Source of the DNA: Parcubacteria bacterium C7867-004
GTDB taxonomy: Bacteria; Patescibacteria; Paceibacteria; UBA9973; UBA2103
Direction of reading: 5' to 3'
DNA length: 64,000 nucleotides
Assembly: GCA_001189075.1 (NCBI GenBank)
Contig: LFCN01000006.1
Location: forward strand, 124,001-188,000
The position numbers and the translations under genes were made by a program. The notes under the pieces were generated by a model. The model was given only the letters and a program-made list of their open reading frames with translations. It was not told the DNA's origin and searched no databases. Below are positions 55,968 through 63,641 of this stretch, piece by piece (the first letter of the stretch is position 1; every line of letters starts with the position of its first letter).

Positions 55968-57722
55968 ATGGACCTCGTCGCGCTCCTTAGTGAAAAGGGC
56001 CTGCTATCGAAAGAGGATGCCGCTTCAATTACGGTTGATGCCGCGGTCGCGGGAGCGCAGATCGAGAGCCTGCTCGAGAAGAAGGGTGTCGATCTGGTAA
56101 AAGCATTCGCGCTCGTGAGCGAGAAGTACGGGATACCGTATCGCGCTCTTGCTACCAGCGAGATAGGAGACGAGCATACGCTCGGGTATATCCCTGAGGA
56201 ATCCGCACGGCATTACGGGTTCGTGCCGATCGAAGTCGATAACGGCGCTCTGTCGGTCGGTATCATCGACCCGGACAACATCGAGGCTCTCGATGCGCTG
56301 CAATTCATCTCTTCGCGCGTCGGGATGCCGTACAAGCTTTTCATAATCAGCCAGACCGATTTCGATAAGGTTATCCAGGCGTACGGCAATCTTACGGGCG
56401 AGGTGGGGGAGGCGCTCTCAGAGTTCGAGGGCTCAGATCCGAATGCAAAAGGAGCGGCAAAGCCCGGAGCGGAGGAGTCGGAAGAGACGGTTAGTCAGGA
56501 GATTAAGGCCGATGCGCCGGTTACGAAGATAGTCGCCACGATACTCCGGTATGCGGTGGAAGGTGGTGCCTCCGACATCCATATCGAACCGACTCCGGAG
56601 AAGACCAAGGTCAGGTTCCGCATGGACGGCGAACTCCATACATCCCTCGAGCTTCCGGCGAAAGTTCACGCCGCGGTGGTAGCGCGTATCAAGATCCTTT
56701 CCCAGATGCGCCTCGATGAGAAGCGCAAGCCGCAGGACGGGCGCTTCTCTGCGACGGTGGAAGGAAGAAGGATCGACTTCCGCGTATCGACCTTCCCGAC
56801 GCAGGGTGGCGAGAAGGTCGTGATGCGTATTCTCGATAGCGCGAAGTCGGTCGCGACTCTCGATACCATCGGCCTCTCGAAGGAAGACCTGATCACCGTG
56901 CGCGAGCTCATCAAAGAGCCCTACGGCATCATCCTTATCGCGGGACCGACCGGATCGGGTAAGTCGACGACGCTCTTCTCTATGCTTTCGGAGCTCGATC
57001 GCGAGACGGCGAACGTCGTGTCGGTCGAGGATCCGGTCGAGTATGAGATACCCGGCGTCTCGCAGTCGCAGGTCAGGCCTGAGATCGGGTATACGTTCGC
57101 TTCGGGACTGCGCTCTATTCTCCGTCAGGACCCGGACATCATCATGGTGGGAGAGATCCGTGATAAGGAGACCGCACAGCTGGCTATCCAAGCGGCGCTT
57201 ACCGGTCACCTCGTGTTCTCGACCATTCACACCAATACCGCCGCCGGCGTCATCCCGCGTCTCGTCGATATGGGTGTTGATCCCTACCTCATCGCGCCGA
57301 CGCTTAAGGCGGCGATCGGCCAGCGTCTCGTGCGTAAGCTCTGTCCGGGAGCAGGGAAGCCGTTCCCGATTTCGGAAAGCATACGGAAGTTTCTCGAAGA
57401 GGATTTTGCCGATCTTCCGGAAGATGCTCGACATAAGGTACCTGAATTCAAAGAGTTCTATACCGCGAGTCCAACCGCCGACTGCCCGAACGGTACGCGC
57501 GGACGACTCGCAGTGTTCGAGCTCATGCGCATGGACGACGATCTGGAGCACGTAGTCCTCACCGACCCGGTTGAGGAAAAGGTGTATGCAGCAGCGCGCA
57601 CTAAAGGCATGTTCACGATGCGCGAGGATGCTATCATGAAGGCACTAGCTGGTCTCATACCGTTTGAAGAGGTAAACACGCTCGGAGGCCAGATGTTTAC
57701 CGATGAAGAGAACGCAGGGTAA
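55968..57722 (+). CDS. pilB: type IV pilus extension ATPase PilB/GspE
   Basis: 584 residues. The N-terminal MshEN-type domain (residues ~1-150: ALLSEKGLLSKEDAASI, IPEESARHYGFVPIEVDNG) precedes the ATPase: GGASDIHIEP, RMRLDEKRKPQDGRF-like segment (here QMRLDEKRKPQDGRFS), Walker A GPTGSGKSTTLF, Asp box EDPVEYEIPG, Walker B IIMVGEIRDKETA and His box TGHLVFSTIHTN. The tetracysteine zinc motif of many PilB is reduced (KLCPG, ADCPNG). It drives pilus polymerisation. Confidence 0.96.
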   Translation: MDLVALLSEKGLLSKEDAASITVDAAVAGAQIESLLEKKGVDLVKAFALVSEKYGIPYRALATSEIGDEHTLGYIPEESARHYGFVPIEVDNGALSVGIIDPDNIEALDALQFISSRVGMPYKLFIISQTDFDKVIQAYGNLTGEVGEALSEFEGSDPNAKGAAKPGAEESEETVSQEIKADAPVTKIVATILRYAVEGGASDIHIEPTPEKTKVRFRMDGELHTSLELPAKVHAAVVARIKILSQMRLDEKRKPQDGRFSATVEGRRIDFRVSTFPTQGGEKVVMRILDSAKSVATLDTIGLSKEDLITVRELIKEPYGIILIAGPTGSGKSTTLFSMLSELDRETANVVSVEDPVEYEIPGVSQSQVRPEIGYTFASGLRSILRQDPDIIMVGEIRDKETAQLAIQAALTGHLVFSTIHTNTAAGVIPRLVDMGVDPYLIAPTLKAAIGQRLVRKLCPGAGKPFPISESIRKFLEEDFADLPEDARHKVPEFKEFYTASPTADCPNGTRGRLAVFELMRMDDDLEHVVLTDPVEEKVYAAARTKGMFTMREDAIMKALAGLIPFEEVNTLGGQMFTDEENAG

Positions 57723-57737
57723 TCAGCCATACTTTTT

Positions 57738-58124
57738 ATGAACAAGATATATCGCCTCTATCTGGTCGACGACGACCGCTTCCTCCTCGACATGTACGCG
57801 GTTAAGTTCAAGGCTGCCGGCCATGAGGTAACCGCATTCTCGGGTGGCGAAGAGGTGCTCAAGGCACTCCGCGAGAGCCCAGCTCCCGATGCGCTCTTAC
57901 TCGATATCGTCATGCCGGGCATCGATGGGTTCGGCGTGCTCGAAGCAATACACGCAGAGAAACTTGCGCCTTCCGCGAAGCTCATCGTGCTCTCGAACCA
58001 GGGCCAGGAGAGTGATATCACCCGGGCTAAGGAGCTCGGTGCGGTCGGCTATATCATCAAGGCGTCCGCCATACCTTCGGAGGTATTCTCGGAGACCATA
58101 GCCATTATCGAGAAACCCGCATGA
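57738..58124 (+). CDS. response regulator receiver (CheY-like)
   Basis: 128 residues, a single receiver domain. The acidic pocket LVDDDRF, phosphoacceptor Asp in ALLLDIVMPGIDG, Thr/Ser switch in IVLSNQ and Lys in GYIIKAS are all present. No output domain. It is placed between pilB and pilT and overlaps pilT by 4 bases, so it probably controls pilus motors by phosphorylation. No histidine kinase is seen in the window. Confidence 0.92.
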   Translation: MNKIYRLYLVDDDRFLLDMYAVKFKAAGHEVTAFSGGEEVLKALRESPAPDALLLDIVMPGIDGFGVLEAIHAEKLAPSAKLIVLSNQGQESDITRAKELGAVGYIIKASAIPSEVFSETIAIIEKPA

Positions 58125-59188
58125 GTGCATCCGCAACAAGCAGACTCGACGCTTTACTCGACGCGGTCGTAGCGGAGGGAGCGTCCGACATCCATCTTTC
58201 TGCGGGCGCCAGCCCGATGCTTCGCATCGCCGGCTCCTTGGTGCCGCTGCTGCAGCAAGCACCACTCACCTCGGAAGAGACCATGGCGATCCTGAAAAGT
58301 ATCGCACCCGAGTCCCGCTGGCAGTCGTTTATCGACAATCAGTCAATAGACTTCTCGCTCGCGCATACGCCGAAGGTTAGGTTCCGCGTGAACGGCTATA
58401 CCGTGCAAGGCAGCGTCGCTATCGCGATGCGTCTCATTCCGAACGAGATCCAGAGCTTCGAGAAGCTAAATCTGCCACCGATACTCGAGGTATTCAGCCA
58501 GCGCTCGCACGGCTTTTTCCTCGTGGTGGGTCCGGTGGGTCAGGGAAAGTCGACCACGCTCGCGGCGATCCTCGACCGTATCAATCAGACGCGCTCCGAG
58601 CATATCCTTACCATTGAGGATCCTATCGAGTACCTCTTCGAAGCGAAGCAGTCGCTCATCCATCAGCGCGAGGTGCACATCGATGCGCCGGACTTCCAGT
58701 CAGCGCTCCAGTCCGCGTTCCGCGAGGACGTGAACGTGATCATGGTGGGTGAGATGCGTAACCAAGAGACGATCTCCAGCGCCGTTACCGCCGCAGAGAC
58801 GGGCCACCTCGTGCTTTCAACGCTTCACACCAACAACGCTGCGCAGACTATCGACCGTATCATCGACATGTTCCCGTCGAACCAGCAGGATCAGGTACGC
58901 GTGCAGCTCGCCGGTTCGCTCTCCGGCATCTTTTCGCAGCGCCTCGTACCGCGCATTTCAGGTGGACAGCTTCCGGCATACGAACTGCTCATCAACAACA
59001 GCGCTATAGCGAACCTCATCCGTGAAGGCCGGACCCACGAGATAGCGACGGTTATCCAGACAAGTTCCCAGGAGGGCATGATCGACATGGACCGTTCGCT
59101 CGCGGAACTGGTCCGTCGCGGGGAGGTGACCATCGAGCACGCGTACGAGCGCGCGAACGATCCAAAGACCTTCGAACGGTACCTCTAA
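58121..59188 (+). CDS. pilT: type IV pilus retraction ATPase PilT
   Basis: 355 residues, normal. Motifs: GASDIHLSAGASPMLRI, Walker A-like GPVGQGKSTTLAAI, IEDPIEYLF (Asp box), Walker B NVIMVGEMRNQETI and His box TGHLVLSTLHTNNAAQTIDRIIDMFP. The Walker A reads GPVGQGKST in place of the usual GPTGSGKST. It depolymerises pili and powers twitching or DNA uptake. The start overlaps the response regulator stop. Confidence 0.95.
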   Translation: MSASATSRLDALLDAVVAEGASDIHLSAGASPMLRIAGSLVPLLQQAPLTSEETMAILKSIAPESRWQSFIDNQSIDFSLAHTPKVRFRVNGYTVQGSVAIAMRLIPNEIQSFEKLNLPPILEVFSQRSHGFFLVVGPVGQGKSTTLAAILDRINQTRSEHILTIEDPIEYLFEAKQSLIHQREVHIDAPDFQSALQSAFREDVNVIMVGEMRNQETISSAVTAAETGHLVLSTLHTNNAAQTIDRIIDMFPSNQQDQVRVQLAGSLSGIFSQRLVPRISGGQLPAYELLINNSAIANLIREGRTHEIATVIQTSSQEGMIDMDRSLAELVRRGEVTIEHAYERANDPKTFERYL

Positions 59189-59191
59189 CCT

Positions 59192-60400
59192 ATGCTTTTC
59201 AATTACCACGCACTGGATACGGACGGGCACGAGCGTAACGGCACGGTCGAGGCGCTCTCCGTCGATATCGCCGTCTCGACGCTCCAGCGTCGGAATCTCA
59301 TCGTCTCCTCTATAGAACCGGTAGCGAACAAGTCGATGTTCGCGCTCGATCTTACGTTCCTTAAGCGGGTCTCGAACAAGGAGGTAGTCATCCTTTCGCG
59401 CCAGATTGCGACGCTCTTCGAGGCGCAGGTTTCAGCGCTCCGCATATTCCGTCTGCTAGCGGCCGAGTCGGACAACAAGCATCTCGCCGAGATCATGACC
59501 CAAGTCGCCGACGATCTGCAGGGCGGAAGCCCGATCAGCCGCGCGCTCGGCAGGCACCCGAAGGTGTTCACTAGCTTCTATGTGAACATGGTGCGCTCTG
59601 GAGAGGAGTCCGGAAAGCTCTCTGAGACGTTCGGCTACCTTGCCGATTATCTCGATCGCACCTACGAGGTGGTAACCAAGGCGCAAAACGCGCTCATCTA
59701 CCCGGCGTTCGTCATCGGGGTGTTCGTCATCGTGATGGGGCTCATGCTCACGCTCGTGATCCCGCGTATCAGCGCCATCCTCAAGGATTCGGGTCAGCCG
59801 ATACCGCCGTATACGCAGGTGGTCATCCTCCTGTCCGATCTCCTCGTCCAGTACGGGTTGTTCATACTCATCGGTATGGCTATCGCCGCGTTCGCTGCCT
59901 TCCGTTCGCTTAAGACGCCGTCCGGAAAGCTCTTCTTTGATGCCATAAAGCTCCAGTTCCCGTATGTCGGTGATCTCTATCAGAAGCTGTATCTCTCTCG
60001 CATCGCTGACAACTTCGCGACCATGCTCGTCTCGGGCGTTCCGGTCGTTGAAGCCATGGAGATAACGGCGTCGGTGGTGGGCAGTACCACGTACGAGAAC
60101 ATCCTTAAGGATGTGGGCGAGCAGGTCCGGGGAGGATCCTCGATATCTGATGCGCTCGCACGCCATGTGGAGATACCGGGCATTATGACCGCCATGGTGC
60201 GTGTGGGTGAGGAGACAGGAGAGCTGGGGAACATTCTCAATACGCTCGCTAAGTTCTATCAGCGAGAAGTGTCGACGGCGGTTGATACGCTCGTGGACCT
60301 CATCGAACCACTTATGATCGTGCTTCTCGGACTCGGGGTGGGTACGCTGCTCGCGTCCGTGATGATCCCTATCTACAACCTCGCCGGTTCAATCGGATAA
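59192..60400 (+). CDS. pilC: type IV pilus inner-membrane platform PilC/GspF
   Basis: 402 residues. Two GspF domains: the first includes LSRQIATLFEAQVSALRIFRLL and PKVFTSFYVNMVRSGEESGKL, and the second SRIADNFATMLVSGVPVVEAMEI and PGIMTAMVRVGEETGELGNILNTLAKFY. Three transmembrane helices are present (ALIYPAFVIGVFVIVMGLMLTLVIP; LFILIGMAIAAFAAF; LMIVLLGLGVGTLLASVMIPIY). It couples the motor ATPases to the pilin rod. It starts 3 bases after pilT. Confidence 0.96.
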   Translation: MLFNYHALDTDGHERNGTVEALSVDIAVSTLQRRNLIVSSIEPVANKSMFALDLTFLKRVSNKEVVILSRQIATLFEAQVSALRIFRLLAAESDNKHLAEIMTQVADDLQGGSPISRALGRHPKVFTSFYVNMVRSGEESGKLSETFGYLADYLDRTYEVVTKAQNALIYPAFVIGVFVIVMGLMLTLVIPRISAILKDSGQPIPPYTQVVILLSDLLVQYGLFILIGMAIAAFAAFRSLKTPSGKLFFDAIKLQFPYVGDLYQKLYLSRIADNFATMLVSGVPVVEAMEITASVVGSTTYENILKDVGEQVRGGSSISDALARHVEIPGIMTAMVRVGEETGELGNILNTLAKFYQREVSTAVDTLVDLIEPLMIVLLGLGVGTLLASVMIPIYNLAGSIG

Positions 60401-60528
60401 CCGCTCGGGCTCCAGCTTTCCTTCATGTTATCCACAGCCGGTATATATTCTTTGCCCTCTACCGCCTAGAATAAGGGGAGCGGATACTTTACTTATAAGC
60501 CGCGGCACTTAACCTCACTATTATCTTT
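60401..60528 (+). promoter_or_regulatory. pilC-pilin intergenic region with DnaA box and pilin promoter
   Basis: A consensus DnaA box TTATCCACA lies at 60428-60436 and a -10-like TAGAAT at about 60468-60473, giving a leader of ~50 bases before the pilin ATG. The other two pilin genes also have TAGAAT about 50 bases before their ATGs. Confidence 0.45.
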
Positions 60529-60921
60529 ATGAATCTCGGACACCTCAGCATGCGACGCGGCTTCACGCTCATCGAGCTCCTCGTCGTTATCGCTATCATC
60601 GGCATCCTCTCGTCGGTTGTGCTCGCACAGGCTGAAATCCTGTACGATACTGCTGGAAACTATGACAGCGTCTGTATTGACACTGCCGGCGTTGTGAAGC
60701 AGCTTACTGCAGCATACGCCGCAGCAGGCGTAACATACGCGCTTACGTGCTATGACTCTGCAACTGCATGGGCAGCTGCAGCCCCTCTTAAGGGAGGAGG
60801 CGCATTCTGCGTCGATAGCACCGGAGTAGCACGATCGGTCACGGCAGCTAACGCTAACTACGTCGGAGTCACCGGTGTAGCTCCTGCAGCACTCGTATCT
60901 GCAGCAACGGCTTGTAACTAA
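60529..60921 (+). CDS. type IV pilin-like protein 1 (shortened stalk)
   Basis: 130 residues. Prepilin leader MNLGHLSMRRG, cleavage before F, and the hydrophobic helix FTLIELLVVIAIIGILSSVVLA. Right after VVLA the usual SLN.AR.KA..... amphipathic part (about 24 residues, compare pilin 3) is missing: the sequence passes to QAEILYDTAGNYD. The globular part is Ala-rich with two Cys pairs and shares the block WAAAAPLKGGGAFCVDSTGVA with pilin 2. The first 98 bases are identical to pilin 2. Whether the shortened helix assembles is unknown. Confidence 0.85.
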   Translation: MNLGHLSMRRGFTLIELLVVIAIIGILSSVVLAQAEILYDTAGNYDSVCIDTAGVVKQLTAAYAAAGVTYALTCYDSATAWAAAAPLKGGGAFCVDSTGVARSVTAANANYVGVTGVAPAALVSAATACN

Positions 60922-60939
60922 TACTCTTAGTTGCAAACA

Positions 60940-60968
60940 CGAAAGCGGCCCTCCGGGGCCGCTTTTCG
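60940..60968 (+). terminator. terminator after pilin 1
   Basis: CGAAAGCGGCC, loop ctccgg, GGCCGCTTTTCG. A nearly identical 3' arm follows pilin 2. Confidence 0.7.
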
Positions 60969-60976
60969 TATCCACA
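60969..60976 (+). promoter_or_regulatory. TATCCACA box before pilin 2
   Basis: DnaA-box-like 8-mer directly after the terminator. Confidence 0.3.
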
Positions 60977-61062
60977 TGCTCTTCATTGTCTGTTCACGCA
61001 TGCGGTAGAATGAAACCAAGGCATTTAAGACGCCGCAACAAATCACTTACTCTTATCATTCT

Positions 61063-61504
61063 ATGAATCTCGGACACCTCAGCATGCGACGCGGCTTCAC
61101 GCTCATCGAGCTCCTCGTCGTTATCGCTATCATCGGCATCCTCTCGTCGGTTGTGCTCGCCGGTTAGATCGAATATGGCGAGCGTTAGGCAGCAGGCGGA
61201 GTTAGTCTTCGACTCGAACAATTACAGCTACTTGGCGCCGACGAGCGTTTGCGCCGACACTACCATTGTTCGTCAGCTAACAGCTGCATACGCAGCGGCA
61301 GGCGTAACCTACACGCTTACGTGCGGAGCATCTGCGAGCGCGTGGGCAGCTGCAGCCCCTCTTAAGGGAGGAGGTGCATTCTGCGTCGATAGCACCGGAG
61401 CCGCAAAGACTACACAGGGTGTAGGTTCAACTGCGTACACCGCTGTTTCTGGTGCTGCTACTGCAGCGCTCACCACTGCCACAACGGACTACGACTGCAA
61501 CTAG
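61063..61504 (+). pseudogene. type IV pilin-like gene 2, broken by stop and frameshift
   Basis: The leader and helix are intact (MNLGHLSMRRGFTLIELLV ... SSVVLAG) but the frame ends at TAG 61165-61167, after 34 codons. The rest of a pilin (SVRQQAELVFDSNNYSYLAP to the end DYDCN) continues in the +1 frame from about 61181 to 61504. The damage is at the same place, just after VVLA, where pilin 1 has its deletion. It may be a silent cassette, a decayed gene, or phase-variable. Confidence 0.85.
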
Positions 61505-61526
61505 TCTTTCTTCTCCTCAATACGAC

Positions 61527-61553
61527 AAGCGGTCCTGTATGGGCCGCTTTTCG
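61527..61553 (+). terminator. terminator after pilin 2
   Basis: AAGCGGTCC, loop tgtat, GGGCCGCTT with a T-G pair, then TTCG. Confidence 0.6.
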
Positions 61554-61561
61554 TATCCACA
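61554..61561 (+). promoter_or_regulatory. TATCCACA box before pilin 3
   Basis: DnaA-box-like 8-mer in the same place relative to the terminator as before pilin 2. Confidence 0.3.
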
Positions 61562-61639
61562 CATAACAGACCCAAGCTGTCGGGGTAGGGTAGAATGTAC
61601 GTACGGTACCCACATCCTCACTAATTTCCTTACTCACCT

Positions 61640-62149
61640 ATGAATCTCCGGCATAAGGGTTTTACGCTCATCGAGCTCCTCGTCGTTATCGCTATCATCG
61701 GCATCCTCTCGTCGGTTGTGCTCGCTTCGCTTAACACCGCGCGAACGAAAGCGACCGATTCCTCGATAAAGTCGAACCTGAACGGATTGCGCTCGCAGGC
61801 TGATATCTTCTACGACACGCGCAACTATTCTTACGCAGGAGGTACGGGAGTGGTCTCAACGGCAGCGACGTGCCTTGCTTCTGCATTCACAAACACGGCT
61901 ACGAACTATACCCTCATGGGCGATAGCGTGTTCTTTGCCGGTATGAGTGCGGCACGAACTGCGAGCGGCGGGTTGTGCTACTACCTCAACAATGCGAATA
62001 ACTGGGCTCTTATCATTCAGCTGAAGGGTGATCTGACCAAGGCATGGTGCATAGACAGTTCAGGTAATGCGAAGCAGACGGCGGACGGAGCCGCGTATAC
62101 CGGAACGACTATCGCGGGAGATATTTCAGGCGCAGTGTGCGGAACATAA
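61640..62149 (+). CDS. type IV major pilin-like protein 3 (intact)
   Basis: 169 residues. Prepilin leader MNLRHKG, then FTLIELLVVIAIIGILSSVVLA and the intact amphipathic helix SLNTARTKATDSSIKSNLNGLRSQADIFYD, as in PulG-type pilins of this group (in part: SLNTARTKATDSSIKSNLNG). The globular domain has Cys residues at TCLASA, LCYYLNNANNWALIIQLKGD and WCIDSSGN, typical of CPR pilins. 66 bases of the N-terminal coding region are identical to pilins 1 and 2. It is probably the functional major pilin. Confidence 0.92.
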   Translation: MNLRHKGFTLIELLVVIAIIGILSSVVLASLNTARTKATDSSIKSNLNGLRSQADIFYDTRNYSYAGGTGVVSTAATCLASAFTNTATNYTLMGDSVFFAGMSAARTASGGLCYYLNNANNWALIIQLKGDLTKAWCIDSSGNAKQTADGAAYTGTTIAGDISGAVCGT

Positions 62150-62170
62150 ATGAGATTGATTAGTGCTGCG

Positions 62171-62200
62171 GCAACTGGCTCTCCAAGGGGAGCCAGTTGC
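62171..62200 (+). terminator. hairpin after pilin 3
   Basis: GCAACTGGCTC, 8-base loop, GAGCCAGTTGC; no T run follows, so termination is uncertain. Confidence 0.45.
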
Positions 62201-62204
62201 GCGT

Positions 62205-62210
62205 TATACT
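62205..62210 (+). promoter_or_regulatory. -10 hexamer TATACT, 7 bases before pilD ATG
   Basis: Leaderless-type promoter; decides the start at 62218. Confidence 0.5.
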
Positions 62211-62217
62211 GGTACGA

Positions 62218-62979
62218 ATGGATCCGCTCATGTATCTCATCGCCGGCGCGTTTGCAGTGCTCGGGGCAGTACTCGCGAGCTTCGTGGGGGTGGTGAGTGA
62301 GCGGGCGTACACCGGAACCTCCTGGGCGATCGGACGATCGAAGTGTGACTCGTGCGGAACGTTTCTAGAAGGGCTCGATCTTGTCCCGGTACTGTCGTGG
62401 CTCCTATCACTCGGGCGCTGTCGCCATTGCGCCGCTCGCGTGACGGCGGTGCATGCACTTTCGGAAGCTGTTCTCGGCGCATTGTTCGCACTCTCATACC
62501 TAACGCTTGGTCTTACGCTTCCTCTCCTCGCATTTCTCGCGGCACTCCTCGTCCTTACCTTCATCGTGCTCTATGATCTGCGACATACTATCGTTCCGCC
62601 GCTCGCGTCAGGCCTGCTTATTCTGTTGTCGGTATTCTTTGCGGCCCTTACGAGCGAGAGCGTGGAGCGTTTCGGCCTCACGCTCCTCATTGCGGGCGTA
62701 ATCGGTCTGGGCTTCTTTCTGCTGTTCGCGGGTTCCGGTGGCCGAGCTATGGGTCTGGGGGACAGTCCCGTTGCGCTCGCTCTCTCACTCCTCGTTGGAG
62801 GCGTCCTTGCGGTGTCCGGACTCCTGTTCTCGTTCTGGATCGGCGCGCTTGTAGGCGTTCTTATATTGGTTAGGCACCCGAAAGGGCATAGAATGGGTAT
62901 CGAGGTGCCCTTCGTTCCGTTTCTCGCAGCGGGATATCTGCTCGCCTTCTTCACTCAATGGAACTTCCTCTCTTTCTAA
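62218..62979 (+). CDS. pilD: prepilin peptidase (type IV leader peptidase)
   Basis: 253 residues with about seven transmembrane helices. It removes the leader before the +1 Phe of prepilins and N-methylates it. The N-terminal methylase part has paired CxxC motifs (CDSCGTFLEGLDLVPVLSW and CRHC). The two catalytic aspartates are seen in LYDLRHTIVP and AMGLGDSPVAL (GxGD). The start at 62218 is chosen by TATACT 7 bases upstream and because the catalytic N-terminus begins there. It overlaps the next prepilin gene by 22 bases. Confidence 0.95.
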   Translation: MDPLMYLIAGAFAVLGAVLASFVGVVSERAYTGTSWAIGRSKCDSCGTFLEGLDLVPVLSWLLSLGRCRHCAARVTAVHALSEAVLGALFALSYLTLGLTLPLLAFLAALLVLTFIVLYDLRHTIVPPLASGLLILLSVFFAALTSESVERFGLTLLIAGVIGLGFFLLFAGSGGRAMGLGDSPVALALSLLVGGVLAVSGLLFSFWIGALVGVLILVRHPKGHRMGIEVPFVPFLAAGYLLAFFTQWNFLSF

Positions 62980-63641
62980 GATCTCTCAAAAGGCCGCAAC
63001 GAGGCTTCACGCTCGTGGAGATGATCGTTGTTCTAATTATCATCACCACCATAACCAGCATCGTGCTCCTGGGTCAGAACACCTTCAATCGCTCTCTGGT
63101 GCTCACCGATACAGCCTACACGCTCGCATTCTCCATTCGTGAAGCGCAGTCGCGCGGGCTTTCGAGCAAGCTGTTCGGTTCAATACAGAATGTGGGTTAT
63201 GGCATACATCTGACTTCAGCAACACCGAAGTCCTACATCGTGTTCGCCGACATATCCCCATCCTCGCCGAGCACGCTCGGCGGGCTCTGTCCGAACCACA
63301 CCGTTTCGTCAGGACCGGAAGCTAAGCGCGGGAACTGCGTCTATACGGATTCGGGAGAGGTTTTAAAAACCTACACCCTTGAAAAGGGTTTCAATATAAG
63401 TAATTTCTGCGGGCTCGAGCCGAGCAACGTCAATCGATGCTCCGGGTACCTGAGCGCACTTGATGTATCCTTCACGCGCCCTAACACGCAAGCGACCATA
63501 ATCGGTATCACGTCAGGATCGTCGTATATCGAGCTGACCACCGCGGCAATTACCCTTACGTCTCCGGACGGCACGAGCCATCGCTGCATTGCGGTATCGA
63601 AGGTCGGCGTGGTGTCGGTAGCGACCGGAGCCTGCCCATGA
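62958..63641 (+). CDS. prepilin-like protein (GspH/FimT-type minor pilin)
   Basis: 227 residues. The leader MELPLFLRSLKRPQRG precedes FTLVEMIVVLIIITTITSIVLLG. The globular domain has ten or so beta segments and Cys residues that could form disulfides (GGLCPNH, GNCVYT, NFCGLEP, NRCSGYL, HRCIAV). Minor pilins of this type prime pilus assembly. The gene overlaps pilD at the start and the next prepilin gene (ATGA) at the end. Confidence 0.88.
   Translation: MELPLFLRSLKRPQRGFTLVEMIVVLIIITTITSIVLLGQNTFNRSLVLTDTAYTLAFSIREAQSRGLSSKLFGSIQNVGYGIHLTSATPKSYIVFADISPSSPSTLGGLCPNHTVSSGPEAKRGNCVYTDSGEVLKTYTLEKGFNISNFCGLEPSNVNRCSGYLSALDVSFTRPNTQATIIGITSGSSYIELTTAAITLTSPDGTSHRCIAVSKVGVVSVATGACP

Noticed and set aside
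60428..60436. Replication origin at the perfect DnaA box
   Set aside because: Only one full consensus box is present, without a cluster, an AT-rich unwinding element or dnaA/dnaN genes nearby.
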